Source of the DNA: Pleodorina starrii
Lineage: Eukaryota; Chlorophyta; Chlorophyceae; Chlamydomonadales; Volvocaceae
Reading direction: 5' to 3'
Assembly (NCBI GenBank): GCA_030267565.1
Contig: BRXU01000007.1
Span: 1,054,001-1,118,000 of the forward strand
DNA length: 64,000 nucleotides
In this document: piece by piece, positions 32,401 through 44,400 of the stretch
Layout: each line of letters opens with the position of its first letter
Position numbering within the stretch: position 1 is the stretch's first letter
Notes under the pieces: generated by a model
The model's input: only the letters and a program-made list of their open reading frames with translations
Told to the model about the DNA's origin: nothing
The model's database searches: none
Made by a program: the position numbers and the translations under genes

Positions 32401-35174
32401 AGAAGTGCGACATATGGTCCGTTGGCATGCTGACCTACCAGGTACGAGGCCCCGGCACGGCGCCACAGCCGCAGGGTCGACGGGAAAAGGCTGGAAGTCA
32501 GTCCACCGTCAGCGCTGCACCTCGAAGTTAACACCCATAGCCCTTATCACACCATGGAGCGCATCGACTTCCGAGTCGAGCGGCCGGTGGCATACCTTGT
32601 CGCATGTTACTGCCTGTGATTTCGGTTGTCACTGGGGCCTTCCCTCCCACCACCAGTCATGCCCTCAACTTGGTACATGACACGCAAACGCCTGCTCCCG
32701 CCGCTGCCTCTCGGTTCCGCCATACTCGCAGTTGCTGACAGGCCGCTTCCCGTTCTGGGAGGACGTGCGGTCCCAGACGCTCAGCGACGTGTGGAAGGCG
32801 ATCCTGACCCAGGACGTGAACTGGAACGCACCGGTGCGTGGACGGCCTGCTATGCTTGAGGGGGGGAGCGCGTCGGACGCGACAGGCCGTCCGCCCTAAC
32901 GTTCTGAAGCCCGCTCTTTCCCGGCTGGACGGCACCCGGAAAGACGGGGAAGTGCGCTTACCAGCTGCAGCCCTTGCGGCCGCGGGTTTGGCTAACTTGA
33001 CCAGGGAGGACTGTCAGGCGCTGCTGACGAGCCCTGATCCGCTCGTTGCATTGGACCCACATGAACGGTATTCTAAGCTTCCGGCGGCGGCTTGATCATG
33101 CTGTCGCTTGAGCCCTAATACGGTATTCTTCGGCGCTGTCTCCCACAGGAGCTGAAGCAGCTGTCTCCCAGCGCTGTGGACCTGCTGAAGCGGCTGCTGC
33201 AACGGGACCCCGCCATGCGGCCGTCCGCCTTCGTGGCACTGGAGCACCCCTGGCTGTCGGAGGACGGCCGGGCCAGGGACCTGCCGCTGCAGGGCAGTGT
33301 TGTGCAGGTAGGCGTGCTTGCTAGGGTGTGCCGCCGTAACCTTTTCCGCCAGTTGAGGAGCAAAGGGGTGTGCGCGGGGCCATGAGGGTGGCTGTGGTTG
33401 CCCAGATGTGGAGAGACTTGCGCCGCCAAGGGCGCACGTCAGTTTGGGGGGAGGGGGGACTGGACACATGGGCCGCGTGGGCTGGCTTGGTAAGGGAGGA
33501 AGCTGATGGTCCAAGTCCCTTGGGGGCTGGTCACGGTGATGGCAGCCGAGGAGCATTGCGGGGGCCAACGCCCGAACTTGTTCGCACACGTTGTGTTGTC
33601 CTTCCATTCAACCACTTGCGGGCCTAAAAGCACCTGTTTTCACGCTGACTCCGAAGCCTGACACTGGGGCTTACGCGCTCATCCCCCCCTCGTGCACGCT
33701 GGCCTCGCCTGCGCCTACAGCGCCTGCAGCGCTTCTCGACATTCGGGCACCTTAAGCAGCTGGTCCTGAAGATGATTGTGGACGAGATCCAGGACGAGGG
33801 CAAGCAGGGCAAGGCCCCCGCATCCCGGAAGGCTCGCGCGGCGCTCGGGAATTTGCAGGTGGGTGGCGCGGTTGGCGTCGGCAGGCGGCCGTAGACTACT
33901 GGCTTGACCTCTTGAGGCCTGCCCAATGACACCGCCGAGCGAAGACACCCATCGGCGTTGCCGTTGCAGTGCTGAGCGTGCCTGCCATGTTCTTTGCGTT
34001 CTTGGCGCCGCCCCATCCCTCCATAGGATCTGTTCAATGAGATCGACACGGACAGCAGCGGCGCCATTACGTTGGAGGAGCTGTCGGCGGGGTTGAGGCG
34101 CCAGGTGTGTGCGGGTGACAGCAAGTGGGTTTGAGGCGAGCACCTGGGCTGAACGGGCGGGAGCTGTGTGGCTGAACGGGCAGGATGTGGAAGCAACATT
34201 CACCCGCTTCTAAATGAAATGGGAAACATTCACCAGTGTTGCTTTCCCAAATGAATTGGGAAAGCAGCACTGGTCCGCGAGGCGGTGGTGGGCGCTGGCG
34301 TCCGCATTCCTTACGTGCCATTGGCATCGGCGTGGTAGTGAAGGCGTTGAGGCTGCGAAAGGGCGCAGCGCAGCAGGGAAGTCCCGGTCGCATGTCAATG
34401 CTTCGGTGCACCTCGTTTGCCTCCCATCCTGTTTCCTGTACCGCCAGGGATACGTGCTGGCCGACAATGAGATCGAGAACCTCATGCGGCGGGTGGACTT
34501 TGACCACAACGGCACCGTCGATCTGTCCGAGTTCATCACCACGCTCATGGACTGGGACCAGGTGCAGGGCGAGCAGGGCTGGCAGGTGAGGCGGCGCAGC
34601 GCGAAGCGGGGAGCACTGGGCTGGGTTTTGTTTTGGGACTGGGGCGCGTGTGGAGGCCCTACACCGGCCTCGTCCCGAGGAATATAGGTACCGTAATTCA
34701 GCGGTCCCCATTCGCGTCGTTCCCATCACAGGAGCGGCGATCCAGGTTTGTAGCGGTTGTCATCTATAAGCCGTGTTAGTAATATTGCTGTTGCCGTTGC
34801 CGCACTCGTTCAGTGCTGACATACGAATGTTCTATTCCTCGACTAACAACACGTGCTACATCGGAACGAGCGTGCAGGTGTACCTGGATCACGCATTCCG
34901 CAAGATGGACCATGACGGCGACGGCTACATCAGCCTGGACGAGCTGCTGGCGCAGCTGCCACCCCTGCGGCCCGCCCCCGGCGTCGGATCGCTGGCGCAA
35001 GTGGTGTCTGGCGCGGCGGCAGCGCTGGGCTTCAGCCGCGGCTACGACGGCGACGCGGAGCGCTTGGCGGAGGCGAAGCTGATGCTGCGGGAGGCCGACA
35101 TCAACGGCGACGGCAAGATCAGCCGGGAGGAGTTTTTCGACTTGCTGAAGGAGAGCCACGCGCCAGACAGGTAG
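29424..35174 (+). CDS. Calcium-dependent protein kinase (CDPK)
   Basis: Ser/Thr kinase fused to a calmodulin-like domain; calcium binding relieves inhibition by the junction helix. Thirteen exons join in phase: 29424–29759, 29969–30004, 30325–30486, 31054–31190, 31493–31601, 31987–32083, 32353–32441, 32732–32833, 33149–33307, 33721–33858, 34027–34104, 34448–34585, 34878–35174; 625 aa. After a Ser/Gly-rich N-terminal part of about 110 residues come FGYARNLLEKYHVGRVIGAG (glycine loop GAGSFGVV), NAVKTI (ATP lysine), YRDVKPDN (catalytic Asp; Tyr replaces the usual His), KATDFGLS and GTPAYMAPE. The autoinhibitory junction reads RLQRFSTFGHLKQLVLK. Four EF hands follow, with loops starting DTDSSGAIT, DFDHNGTVD, DHDGDGYIS and DINGDGKIS. 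The N-terminus begins MKGG, so it lacks the Gly at position 2 needed for myristoylation; an unseen upstream exon could change that. Confidence 0.93.
34232..34274. repeat. 18-bp inverted repeat in a CDPK intron
   Basis: Arms 34232–34249 (ACCAGTGTTGCTTTCCCA) and 34257–34274 are reverse complements with one T/C mismatch, which would be a G·U pair in RNA, around a 7-base loop. Confidence 0.85.
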
Positions 35175-36971
35175 GCAGGGACGGCTTCTTGGGACGGCTT
35201 CTTGGTGGGCGCCGCGGGGGCGCATGTGCTTAATGCATGGTGACAAGGCGTGCCAGCGCGCGCGTCTTGCTGGGCAAAGCGGGCCTATGCGCCTGAGGAT
35301 CGGCTTCCTCGGCGACGGACTAGCTGTCAGGTGGCCACGGAACGCGCTTGGTGCCGCTCATGGCCTCTCCGTACCGGCGCATGGTTCGTAGCCCAACATA
35401 CCGGTATGCTGTCGGGCGGCTCGTGGTTTTGTTTTCTGAAAGCTGTCACATTTCCACTGCAACGCGATCTGCCATCCATACTGCACGGCCAGACCTAAAC
35501 TTCACGCCATGCCAAGTCACGCCCTTTCTCCTCGTGTGTTCCCATGGGATTGCAATGCCGACAGCCTGTCCTTCTACGACGACCGCCTTTCGATTACCTC
35601 TGATGGTCGTGCTTCGGCAGTGATGGGGCAGCAGAACCGCCAAGCAGCTGCCAAACTATAAAATAACGGATAATGACGACACGGTGAGCACAGTAACATT
35701 ATACGAGTGGTTTCGTGTACACAGTGGGGCGCGGTTTGAGGCTTCGGGTGCGTGCTAGACTGTCAGCCGCATTGCCAGCGGCAACGTGGCACCGGGCACA
35801 GGGTGGCAGCAGCGCTCCATGCCTGTCGTTGAGGGCGAGCTTATGGGTGCGTGTGGGGGGGGGGGAATGACTTGGCGTTCAGGCGGTGCGGGTTGGAATG
35901 CATTGGGAGAGTTTGGCACACAGACGTATTTGCGTCTTTGTGGGTGGGTGCGGGGCTGCATGCGTGTGGTCTGTTGAGTTATCACGCATGCGGGGGGATG
36001 CTTATGTTGGTCGGTGCGCTTCGGCAGGTATGGGCTTTAGAAGGGTTCTGCCCGGGTCACCCAGGGCCTGTGTGTGCGCGTCGGACGTGTCCCGTTATGC
36101 ATCTCAGTCGCTGCAGCGTCGCGGCACATGCCGCGGCCGTTGCGGGCGCTGCGCAGAGGAGCTGTTTTTTGAGGCGTCGTGAGTTCAGAGCAAAAATCTT
36201 GGTACAGACAAGAGTATGCATACCGTATTAGGTGGACGGCCGCCGCGGCCCTTGCAGCCCAGGCACACTTTTTGGCACGTGCATTCACTTGAAGGCTCAT
36301 CTTGACGGAGACGTCGCAGCAGTTTGGTGTCTAGCTACTGTTGGGGCGGGTGTGGTACCAGGCGCATGGAGGGGGCCTACCTGCCACTGTGCGCTGTGAG
36401 AGCGTAGGTGCCGTGTGTGCTGATCAAGGGGCAACGCTGCCTCCAGAAGCGTTGATATCGCAACTTGTTTGGGGGATGTTCCAGGGATGTTCCAGCTGCC
36501 TTCGGCGCATGCTACTTTCATGCGCCGGTAGGAGCTGTTGGATCGCGCCACGTGGATGGGCAGGCTCGAGTTAGAAGCCTGCGTGTACCTGTCTGTGTGT
36601 ACGGTAAATATGTACGCGGTGTTCGGGGTGAAGGTCTCTGGTTTGCTGTATGGGTTTAGTGCGATGCAGGTCGCGTGAGCTTCATGACCTCTTGCTACCC
36701 CAGTGTGGTGAAAGTGTATATTGTTGCTCCACCGACGTGATGCTTACGGGGTCCAATGTAACAACAAACAGCTGTAAAACGAATCATCCATAACATTCAT
36801 TCGTACTTGGTCAAGCCACTTCCTGACGCTCGGCCGAACACTAAGATGTAGCCATGGGCCGGAAGGTGCCGTACGAGGCCGTACGACGCGCGTACACATT
36901 GCACCCCTCAAAGGACGCACGGGTCCGAAACGGTCAGCACTGTCATCCGCATCCGTCACACTCGCGCTGCG
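35175..36971. other. Convergent spacer between CDPK and NAA20
   Basis: About 1.8 kb holding the two 3' UTRs, which face each other. No gene is supported. The only TGTAA in the CDPK sense that I noticed is at 36757–36761, which would give an unusually long 3' UTR. Confidence 0.4.
36757..36761 (+). terminator. Possible TGTAA polyadenylation signal
   Basis: TGTAA in the sense of the CDPK gene, about 1.6 kb past its stop. A weak call because of the distance; an earlier non-canonical signal is equally possible. Confidence 0.2.
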
Positions 36972-37565
36972 TCACTCCCATTCCAGCTCCTCGGGCTTGA
37001 TAGGCCGCTTTAGAGGAATGATCGTCCGCTTGTGCACGTCCCGGGGGAGCGCTTTCCGCATGTCGTATGCATCCTCATCGCCACTGTAGTAGCCTACCAC
37101 CGTCCGGTAAACTATGTAGCCGAACTTGCGGTACATGTTTATCGCAACAGAGTTCGACTTGCGCACGAACAGGTCCACGAAGTAGCAGTCGTGGACCTTT
37201 TCCGAAATCTCCTCGAGGACGTGCATGAGCTTCTGTGCCAGGTTTTGGCGCCTGAAGTCAGGCGCGACGGTCACCGCGGTAACGTGGCCGTGCCACAGCT
37301 CTCCCTCTCCCTCGGCCTTCCCCAAGATGTACCTGAAGGCATGAACCCAAAACATAGGCCTTCCACGGAAAATCAGCACGATAACGTTGAAGTTTGCCTA
37401 CCCCATTGCTTGCTTGCCGGGGCCCTCAGCCATCAGGCAGTACTCTGGCCATTTCGCCAGGTATGTTAGGTAGAAGGGTAAGTTGTACGTCTCAGTCAGA
37501 ATGTCGAGGTTCACGTTGTTGTAAGTAAACAAGTCGTTGCACGTAAAGCGGCGCAGCGTCGTCAT
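36972..37565 (-). CDS. NAA20: NAA20, catalytic subunit of N-terminal acetyltransferase NatB
   Basis: GNAT-fold enzyme that, with NAA25, acetylates the N-terminal Met of nascent proteins starting Met-Asp, Met-Glu, Met-Asn or Met-Gln, at the ribosome. Two exons on the minus strand, 37565–37402 and 37332–36972, join in phase (QAMG/YILGKAEG) and give 174 aa, against about 178 in animals. The start reads MTTLRRFTCNDLFTYNNVNL and the body LPFYLTYLAKWPEYCLMAEG, VTAVTVAPDFRR, then SVAINMYRKFGY and DEDAYDMRKALPRD, all NAA20 hallmarks. One oddity is in the acetyl-CoA loop: the usual R-x-x-G-x-A is RRQNLA, with Asn in place of Gly. The C-terminal IIPLKRPIKPEELEWE matches the family tail. Confidence 0.95.
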
Positions 37566-38409
37566 GCCCGGTGAGTGACCCGATGAAACGATATGAACAA
37601 TCAGAGCTGCAACGATTCACGTGCAGCTTCCAAATTCGGAAAGATGATCAAAGTGCCAGACTGCGCACAATTATGCAAATGGCTCGCACACTTCTGGATG
37701 GGCTAGGCGTCTTCTCAGTTTATAAGTCCCAATTAATGGCCAGGTTCGGTGCCCCATCTAACCGTAATCACAAAGACCAACCAAAAACCGCCTTGATACG
37801 GCAAACTAGCTTTCCATCGCCGGTTACTGAATGCTGCTGCGAAGGAAGTATGCTTGTATCCTTTTACGTCTGTTAAATTGCCATGGGTTATTCACTCGAC
37901 GTGTAAGCTTTGCCGACGCTTCGGTTGCAAAGAAGCGAGATTTCCCATATTCCCAACGTCAGATAGGCAAAATCATTCTAAGTGCTATCATATGCATAGA
38001 AAATTTAAGCGTTCTTTATAAGCTTCAACATGTAGATTTCGGTTATTACTTTTTGCACCAGCTCAGAGCGCAGCTGCGCACTCGCTTGCGCGAGAATGGT
38101 ACCGTTGATGAAAATCCGGGGCACTTGACTGTAGCTCGTAATTGTCGGCGAGCATTCTTTCCATGTTCGCCCGGCAACGGGAGCCCACAAAGGAGCCCCC
38201 TCGTTGGTATCGGCTTACAGATGCCCGTTCGCTAAATTCTGCTTTGGAACATGTGCCAGCAAATCAACCACTGCTTCCCTCGTCGAGGCCAGCGGTGAGT
38301 TTGACGGCTTTGCCACATTCCATCCGGTAGCTCGAATGCCACGCACACGGCAGAACAGTGACAAGGCTGTCCTGCGCTTATATCCCCCAAGAAATGCCAT
38401 CGCTTGTAC
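37566..38409. other. Spacer between NAA20 and the giant gene
   Basis: An AT-richer stretch that must hold the upstream regions of NAA20 (minus) and of the 38410 gene (plus). On the minus strand a short frame at 38005–38190 contains VPRIFINGTILAQASAQLRS, which reads like protein, but no gene could be assembled around it. Confidence 0.4.
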
Positions 38410-41400
38410 ATGAATCTTACGAAATTACCGTTTGGATTTCACAGCGGTGACTGCTCGCAAGTGCGGTACGGCACGGCGGGCGGGGCGCATGCATACACTG
38501 TAGACAGCACCCGGGCACGCGTCCTTCCCGTGCCCGCTATAGAACTGCACCCAGGTTCACGCGCGGTTCCGTATCACGCCAACTTGCTCCTGGCCGCGTA
38601 TCACGCCGTTGTCACGTCACTTCCTTGTGCTCAGCAGGTGTCCCCATTGCTGCGGCAGTACGTGCCGATGCCGGCTGGTGATGTCCCCGCATCCTGGATG
38701 GCGCCCGCGGCCGCGGCCGCTGCTGTTGCTGCCCCTGCTGGCATCGAAACGGCCCCTGCTGGAGGCGCCACCGGTAGTCCCCCCACTGGCAGCCACCCAC
38801 TCTCTGGACTCCCGCTGCACCTGCAACGGCAGCAGCACCTGGTGACACCTTGGACCTCCGTCTCCTCGGCGGAAACGGTGATGCGGCCTCCGCCGCCGCC
38901 GCAGGCCGTCGAGCTGCCACCGCCGCCGTCTTCGCACCCCGTGGGTTATAGGCCGCCGCCGCTTCCGTCGCAGCAACAGCCTGCGCCTTATCACCAGCAA
39001 GCCGAGGGCTACCACGGAGACTACTACCCACAGCAGCAGCCTCACCTACAGACGCAGCCCCTGCAGCGTAGCGGGTCTGGGGCGCATGCCTGGGCAGCCG
39101 TGGGCCCCTCGTCGCAGCAGCCGGTGGGAGGCGAGGGAGGAGGCGGCAACAGCTTTAACCCTGCTGGAGGCGGCGCGGGTGCTACACATGTAGCGCATAC
39201 GTCACTGCCGCCGCCGCCATCAGCGGCAGCGACAACGTCAGCAGCAGCAGGAGCGGAGGCGTGGCAGGCAACGGAGGCAGCAGCCATGTACCCTGCCGCC
39301 GCTCCGGCGGCGGCTGCAACTCAGGCAGAGGGGAACAGCGGGACGGAGTATTCCGCGGCACCAACACGCCCGGTGGCGATTCACATGGGGTCGAGGGCTG
39401 CCGGCGGTCCCGTTGCGGCCCTACACGGAGGCTTGACGCCAGCCGCAGCCGTGACGGCAGTTGTGGCGCTGGAGTACGGCACTACGAAGATTGTCGTGGA
39501 GCGGCTCGACGGCGCCGTCACGGGCCCCTATCCTGGCCACTCCAATCCCTATCATCATCACCATCAGCAGCAGGGCCTCTGGTCTCACCATCAACGACAG
39601 GGCCTGATCGCGCCCATTTACATTTCCGGAGCAGCGCCAAATAACGGCAGCACAACAGTCCCGCCGGACGCAGACAGCATTGCGGCCATCCAGCAGTGGC
39701 TCATGTTGGTGCCCGATCACTCGAAGACCGCTCTCGCGAAGGCCTGGTACGTACAGGTGGACGTAGATCGGTATCTACCGATATTCATCCAACATTCCAT
39801 CACACCGCACGGCTGCGCATGATATTCCTTTGTAAAGAGGCCGGCTGAACTACTTTTATTATGCACTAATCCGGCAGAACTATACAATCATTCGCAAGCC
39901 CAGCATGCTGCAGTTGGTCGGTCATTCTCTCTGTGTGTATGCGTCTTGTTACGCTCACATTCGTATGACCCACGTACATGGGCCGTTGAAACCCTGACAA
40001 ACTACTCAAAGCACGCTGATCTATTTGCCTGCTTATGTGACGCCCCATGCCTTGATTTCGGTATCGGCCAGGCAATCGTCCCTGCGGCGTGCTGCTACTG
40101 CTGCCGCCGTGCCAGTGTCGATGGACGGCGGCGCTGGAACGCTGAGAGACGATCGTCGCTCTTGGAATGGAGCGTACGCGTCGTCACGGTGGGTGCCCGT
40201 GCGGCGGCCCGCAGCAGAAGGGGCAGCAGCGGCTGCAACACTAGCAGCAATGGAGCCGCTGCGGCAGCCCTCGCCGCAGCCAGCAAGAGCGGCATCAGCG
40301 GCAGCAGGGCAGGTGCAGACCGCGACTTACCATCACCGACAGGTGTGTGGGCGGGGTTTCGCTGAGCAGAATGGTTTGGATATGCGTTAGTGGGTTCCGT
40401 ATCCTTGTTATGATTCACCAGTCTTTCGGTTATTGATTATTCATATATAGATACCGTACCCCGCATAAAATATAAATATACATGAATAATATATATTTGT
40501 ATTATTCATGTATATATATTATATTATTCATATAGGCCGACCGTAATTCCACCTGCCGAACGTACTTCCACCTAGATAGATAGGGACACCCAAGGACTTA
40601 CGGCTTAGGCTTTACACACGGCAGTCCTACTTGCTAGACCTTCGCAAACAGTACTGTTCTGATAAGTTACTGATTATTTGAACTCTTCGCGTCTTGTCAC
40701 AATTATTCGTAGCTCGAGCGACTTTATTCGAATTCAAACCTTTGAAATCATGTCCTCGCTGTCAGGCCGATGTCATTCCTGTCCGGGGCGCGCGATCTTG
40801 ACAAATACTCGCAAATATTTTTTTATGGCTGCAAGATCATCTACCACATGTGCGGTATTCCATCTGCCGGCTATCTTATAATTGGCTGCTAGCTGGGTTG
40901 CACTGCTATTAGGTGGGTGCACCCACCCCCCGATATATTCATGATGGTTCAATTTACCTATGTGTATATATTGATCCCATCCCGTCCCATCATGCAATGC
41001 CTTCCCGTCATGCAGGCGGGCGACAAGCTCACACCAGAGCTCGTCCTGCAGTACACGAACCATCTGTACGGCGACGACTGGGACACGCGGCCAGCGGCAG
41101 AGCAGGCCCCGGCACCTCCTGCAGCCGCCAGACAGCCCCTGGGTCGCGGTCCCCTGTTACTGCCTGTCATTCATGCGGTCCCGCATGCTGCTGCGAACAC
41201 TCGCACCGGCGGTGGAGGCACCACGCTCAACACGCTTGGGGGCGATGGCTCCACTGCCACGGCTGCCAGCAGCAGTGGCACACGCAGGCTGTATGAAATG
41301 TACAAGCAACTGATTGGTGGAGCAGCATCATCACCAGCAGCAGCAGGTAACAAGCCCAACCAGCAGCTGTTGATGACATCCCCGGCGGCACATCAACCAC

Positions 41401-44400
41401 AGCAGGGATCATCATCAGCGGCAGGGAGGGCTCCCAAAGCCCGTCCTCTGGCGAACTTGCCCATCATGCCAGACCTCTTGGAGCATGTTGCTCAGCAGCA
41501 GGCCGCTGGATGGCGGGCGGGTGCTCCCCCAGCAGCGGCCGCACTCACCATGCAGCGATATGTGCCCAACGCCGCCGTGTGGCAGGCAGCTTGGGCGGCA
41601 AAGCGTGCGTTGGAGTGCAGCGTTGTGGATGCGGCACAGCAGCAGGGGTATGCACCTGCTGCTGTCGCCTTCCGCGGGGGCCGTGCATCCGATGAGGCTG
41701 CTGCTGTGGATGCCATCGGTCAGCAGCAGCAGGCTTCCTGCAGCAGGCGACGGCTGGTGCGGGGGCCGGCGGATGGCGCCATCCTGGATACCGCCGGTGG
41801 TGGTGGTGGTGGTGGTGGTGTTGATGGCCAGCAGCAGGCACATGCACTGCTGGCAGCACCACGTACGTTCCGCTGGAGGGACCGGCGACACATGGAGTCT
41901 GTGCTGGCGCCAGTCTTTCTGGTCGACCTTGACAGCATCAAAGTGGCCGTCACGTACATCCATGGGCAAGCTGGGCGGTCCGAGGTGCAGACCCAGACCG
42001 ACTTGTGGGGCCCCGCTGCCGTTCTGGTGAGGGCCGACTACTCCGACGCAGCAGCAGCAGGCCGCAGCAGCCAGCACACCAGCGCTGCAGGCAGTGGCAC
42101 CGACATGAGCGCAGAACCATCGTCCGCCGGCTCCCTTGACACCAGCAAACAGGAGGACTTGGACGACGCGGCTTCAACAGGCACAGCAGGCTCTGCAAGT
42201 ACAGCTGATGATGGTGGGCGGCAAGGCCAAGGCAGCAGCCTGCAGAGGCTGCTCAGGAGTATGAATCCCTTCAGTTGGTGGCAGCGAAACGATGACACTA
42301 CTAAGCGCCAGCAGCGGCCTGCTGCTGGCCGTGGTGGCGGTGGTGGAAAGACCAGCCGCCGCAGGCGGCGGCGGCGGCGGCACCAGTCTGCAAGTGCTGC
42401 TGGCAGTGATGATGACGAGTACAGCAGCAGCAGCGGCAGTGGGAGCTCGGATGATGAGCAGGCTCGGGATACCAGCAGCAGGCCTGATGATGATGATGTG
42501 AAGGATGCGGATGGCGCTACTCCTGTAGCGGGCAACGGCTCATCACCGGATGGCGTTGTGGAGCCTAGTGACACCACTCCTGTCACCAAGGATACCACCA
42601 CCTCCACCTCCAAGAAGAAAAAGAAGGAGAAGAAGGAGGAGAAGAAGGAGGAGGAGAAGAAGAAGGAGAAGAAGAAGAAGAAGAAAAGGAAGGAGGCCGC
42701 TAAGGAGGCCAAGGTGGACACTGATCGTCGTGGTGCCTCCCCTTCTGATCGTCATCGCAGCAGCAGTAGCAGCAGGAGAAGCAAGGCATTGAAGCAGCGG
42801 CAGAAGTCGAAATCAAAGTCAGCCACACGTGCCAACAAGAAGCACAAGGTGGAGAAGCCTGGTGACAGCACCGACATGAAAGCTGCCACCTCGGCTGCTG
42901 GCTGGTGGCCATTTCGGCGTGGTTCAGCAGCCAAGGTGCCTTCCAAGGGGAGTGGAGCTTCAGCTCATCGGAGAGGTACGGCTGCTGGTACGAACGCTGA
43001 CAACGCCAGCACAGATGGCGAGGCCGATGCTGATGAAGCTGCTTCAGACACCCAGGATGATGCAGAATCAGCAGAGGGGGACGGAGCTTCAGATGATGAT
43101 CAGCGGACAAAAGGTGCAGCCAGCAAGGCACATGCCAAGGCCCACGGACCTAACAAGCCGTTCATGTCCAGACTCAGGTTCTGGAAGCGGGCAGGAGGCA
43201 GCAGCAAGTCTGCTGCTGCGAGAGGACGACCTGCTGCTGACGTGGATGATGAAGCGTCTGACTCTGATGCGGAGGCATCGGATGATGACGATGAGGAGGC
43301 TGAGCAACGGTTGCAGTCGGTGGAGCCAGAGTCATCTTCCGGCGGGGAATCAGCATCAGCTGCAGATGATAAGGCAGATGCAGCAGATCAGGAGGATGCC
43401 AGTTCACGGGCAAGCAGTGGTGAGGGGCCAGGGGTCAAGCAGCAGTCGTCCAACAAGTCCAAGTGGTGGAAGGCAATCGCTCTGGGGAGGAAGGCCAAAG
43501 CAAAGAATAAGGATGGGGACAAGTCCAAGTCCAAGGATAAGGACAAGGGCAAGGATAAGGGCAAGGACAAGGACGAGGATGAGGACGAGGACGAGGGCAA
43601 GTCCAAGGGCAAGGAGAAGTCCAAGGGCAAGGAGAAGGACAAGGGCAAGGAGAAGTCCAAGGGCAAGGAGAAGTCCAAGGGCAAGGAGAAGGACAAGGGC
43701 AAGGAGAAGGACAAGGGCAAGGGCAAGGGCAAGGAGAAGGACAAGGGCAAGGGCAAGGGCAAGGAGAAGGACAAGGGCAAGGAGAAGGGCACGGGCAAGG
43801 CAGCAAAAAAGGCTGACAACAGAAAGACTCGCCCAGATGATGTGGATGTGGCCAAGGACAACACTGCTGTGAGTGCATCAGCAGGTGCTGCTGCTGCTTC
43901 TGACAGTGATGATGATGATGATGATGCATCTGTTGACAGCAGGGGCCACAAGCCCACAGATGATGCTGCCAAGGGTGGTCAAGCGGCAGCACCGTCTCGT
44001 ACAGCAGCTGAGGGCGGCAAGGGATGGCTGAGCAAGTTCCGTATGGGGCTGGGCAAGCGATCCTCACCTACACCATCTGCCGCCAAGAAGGCGCAGGGTA
44101 GCAGCAAGCAGAACAGTAAGAATGGACAAAAGAGCAAGCGCCCAGCAGCTAAGCCAGAAAGGGACCTGGCTACAGCCTCTGTACATTCTGACACCGGATC
44201 CGCCTCTGAGCTTGCTGCTGGTACCAACCAACAGCTGGGGCCTGAGGTCGCAGACATTGCTTCTGGTTCCGGCGGCAACTCCAACAAATCTGCTGCTGGC
44301 GACACTACTTCTGCTGGTGATGCAGCTGCTGGCACCCGGCATGGCAAAGACGGGAAGAAGAAGAAGAAGAAGGAGAAGGAGAACAAGAAGAAGAGCAAGC

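Noticed and set aside
38005..38400. Possible minus-strand gene with VPRIFING, like a thioredoxin-fold cis-Pro segment
   Set aside because: No active-site Cys motif, and the upstream frame (38215–38400) did not join with a convincing splice pair.
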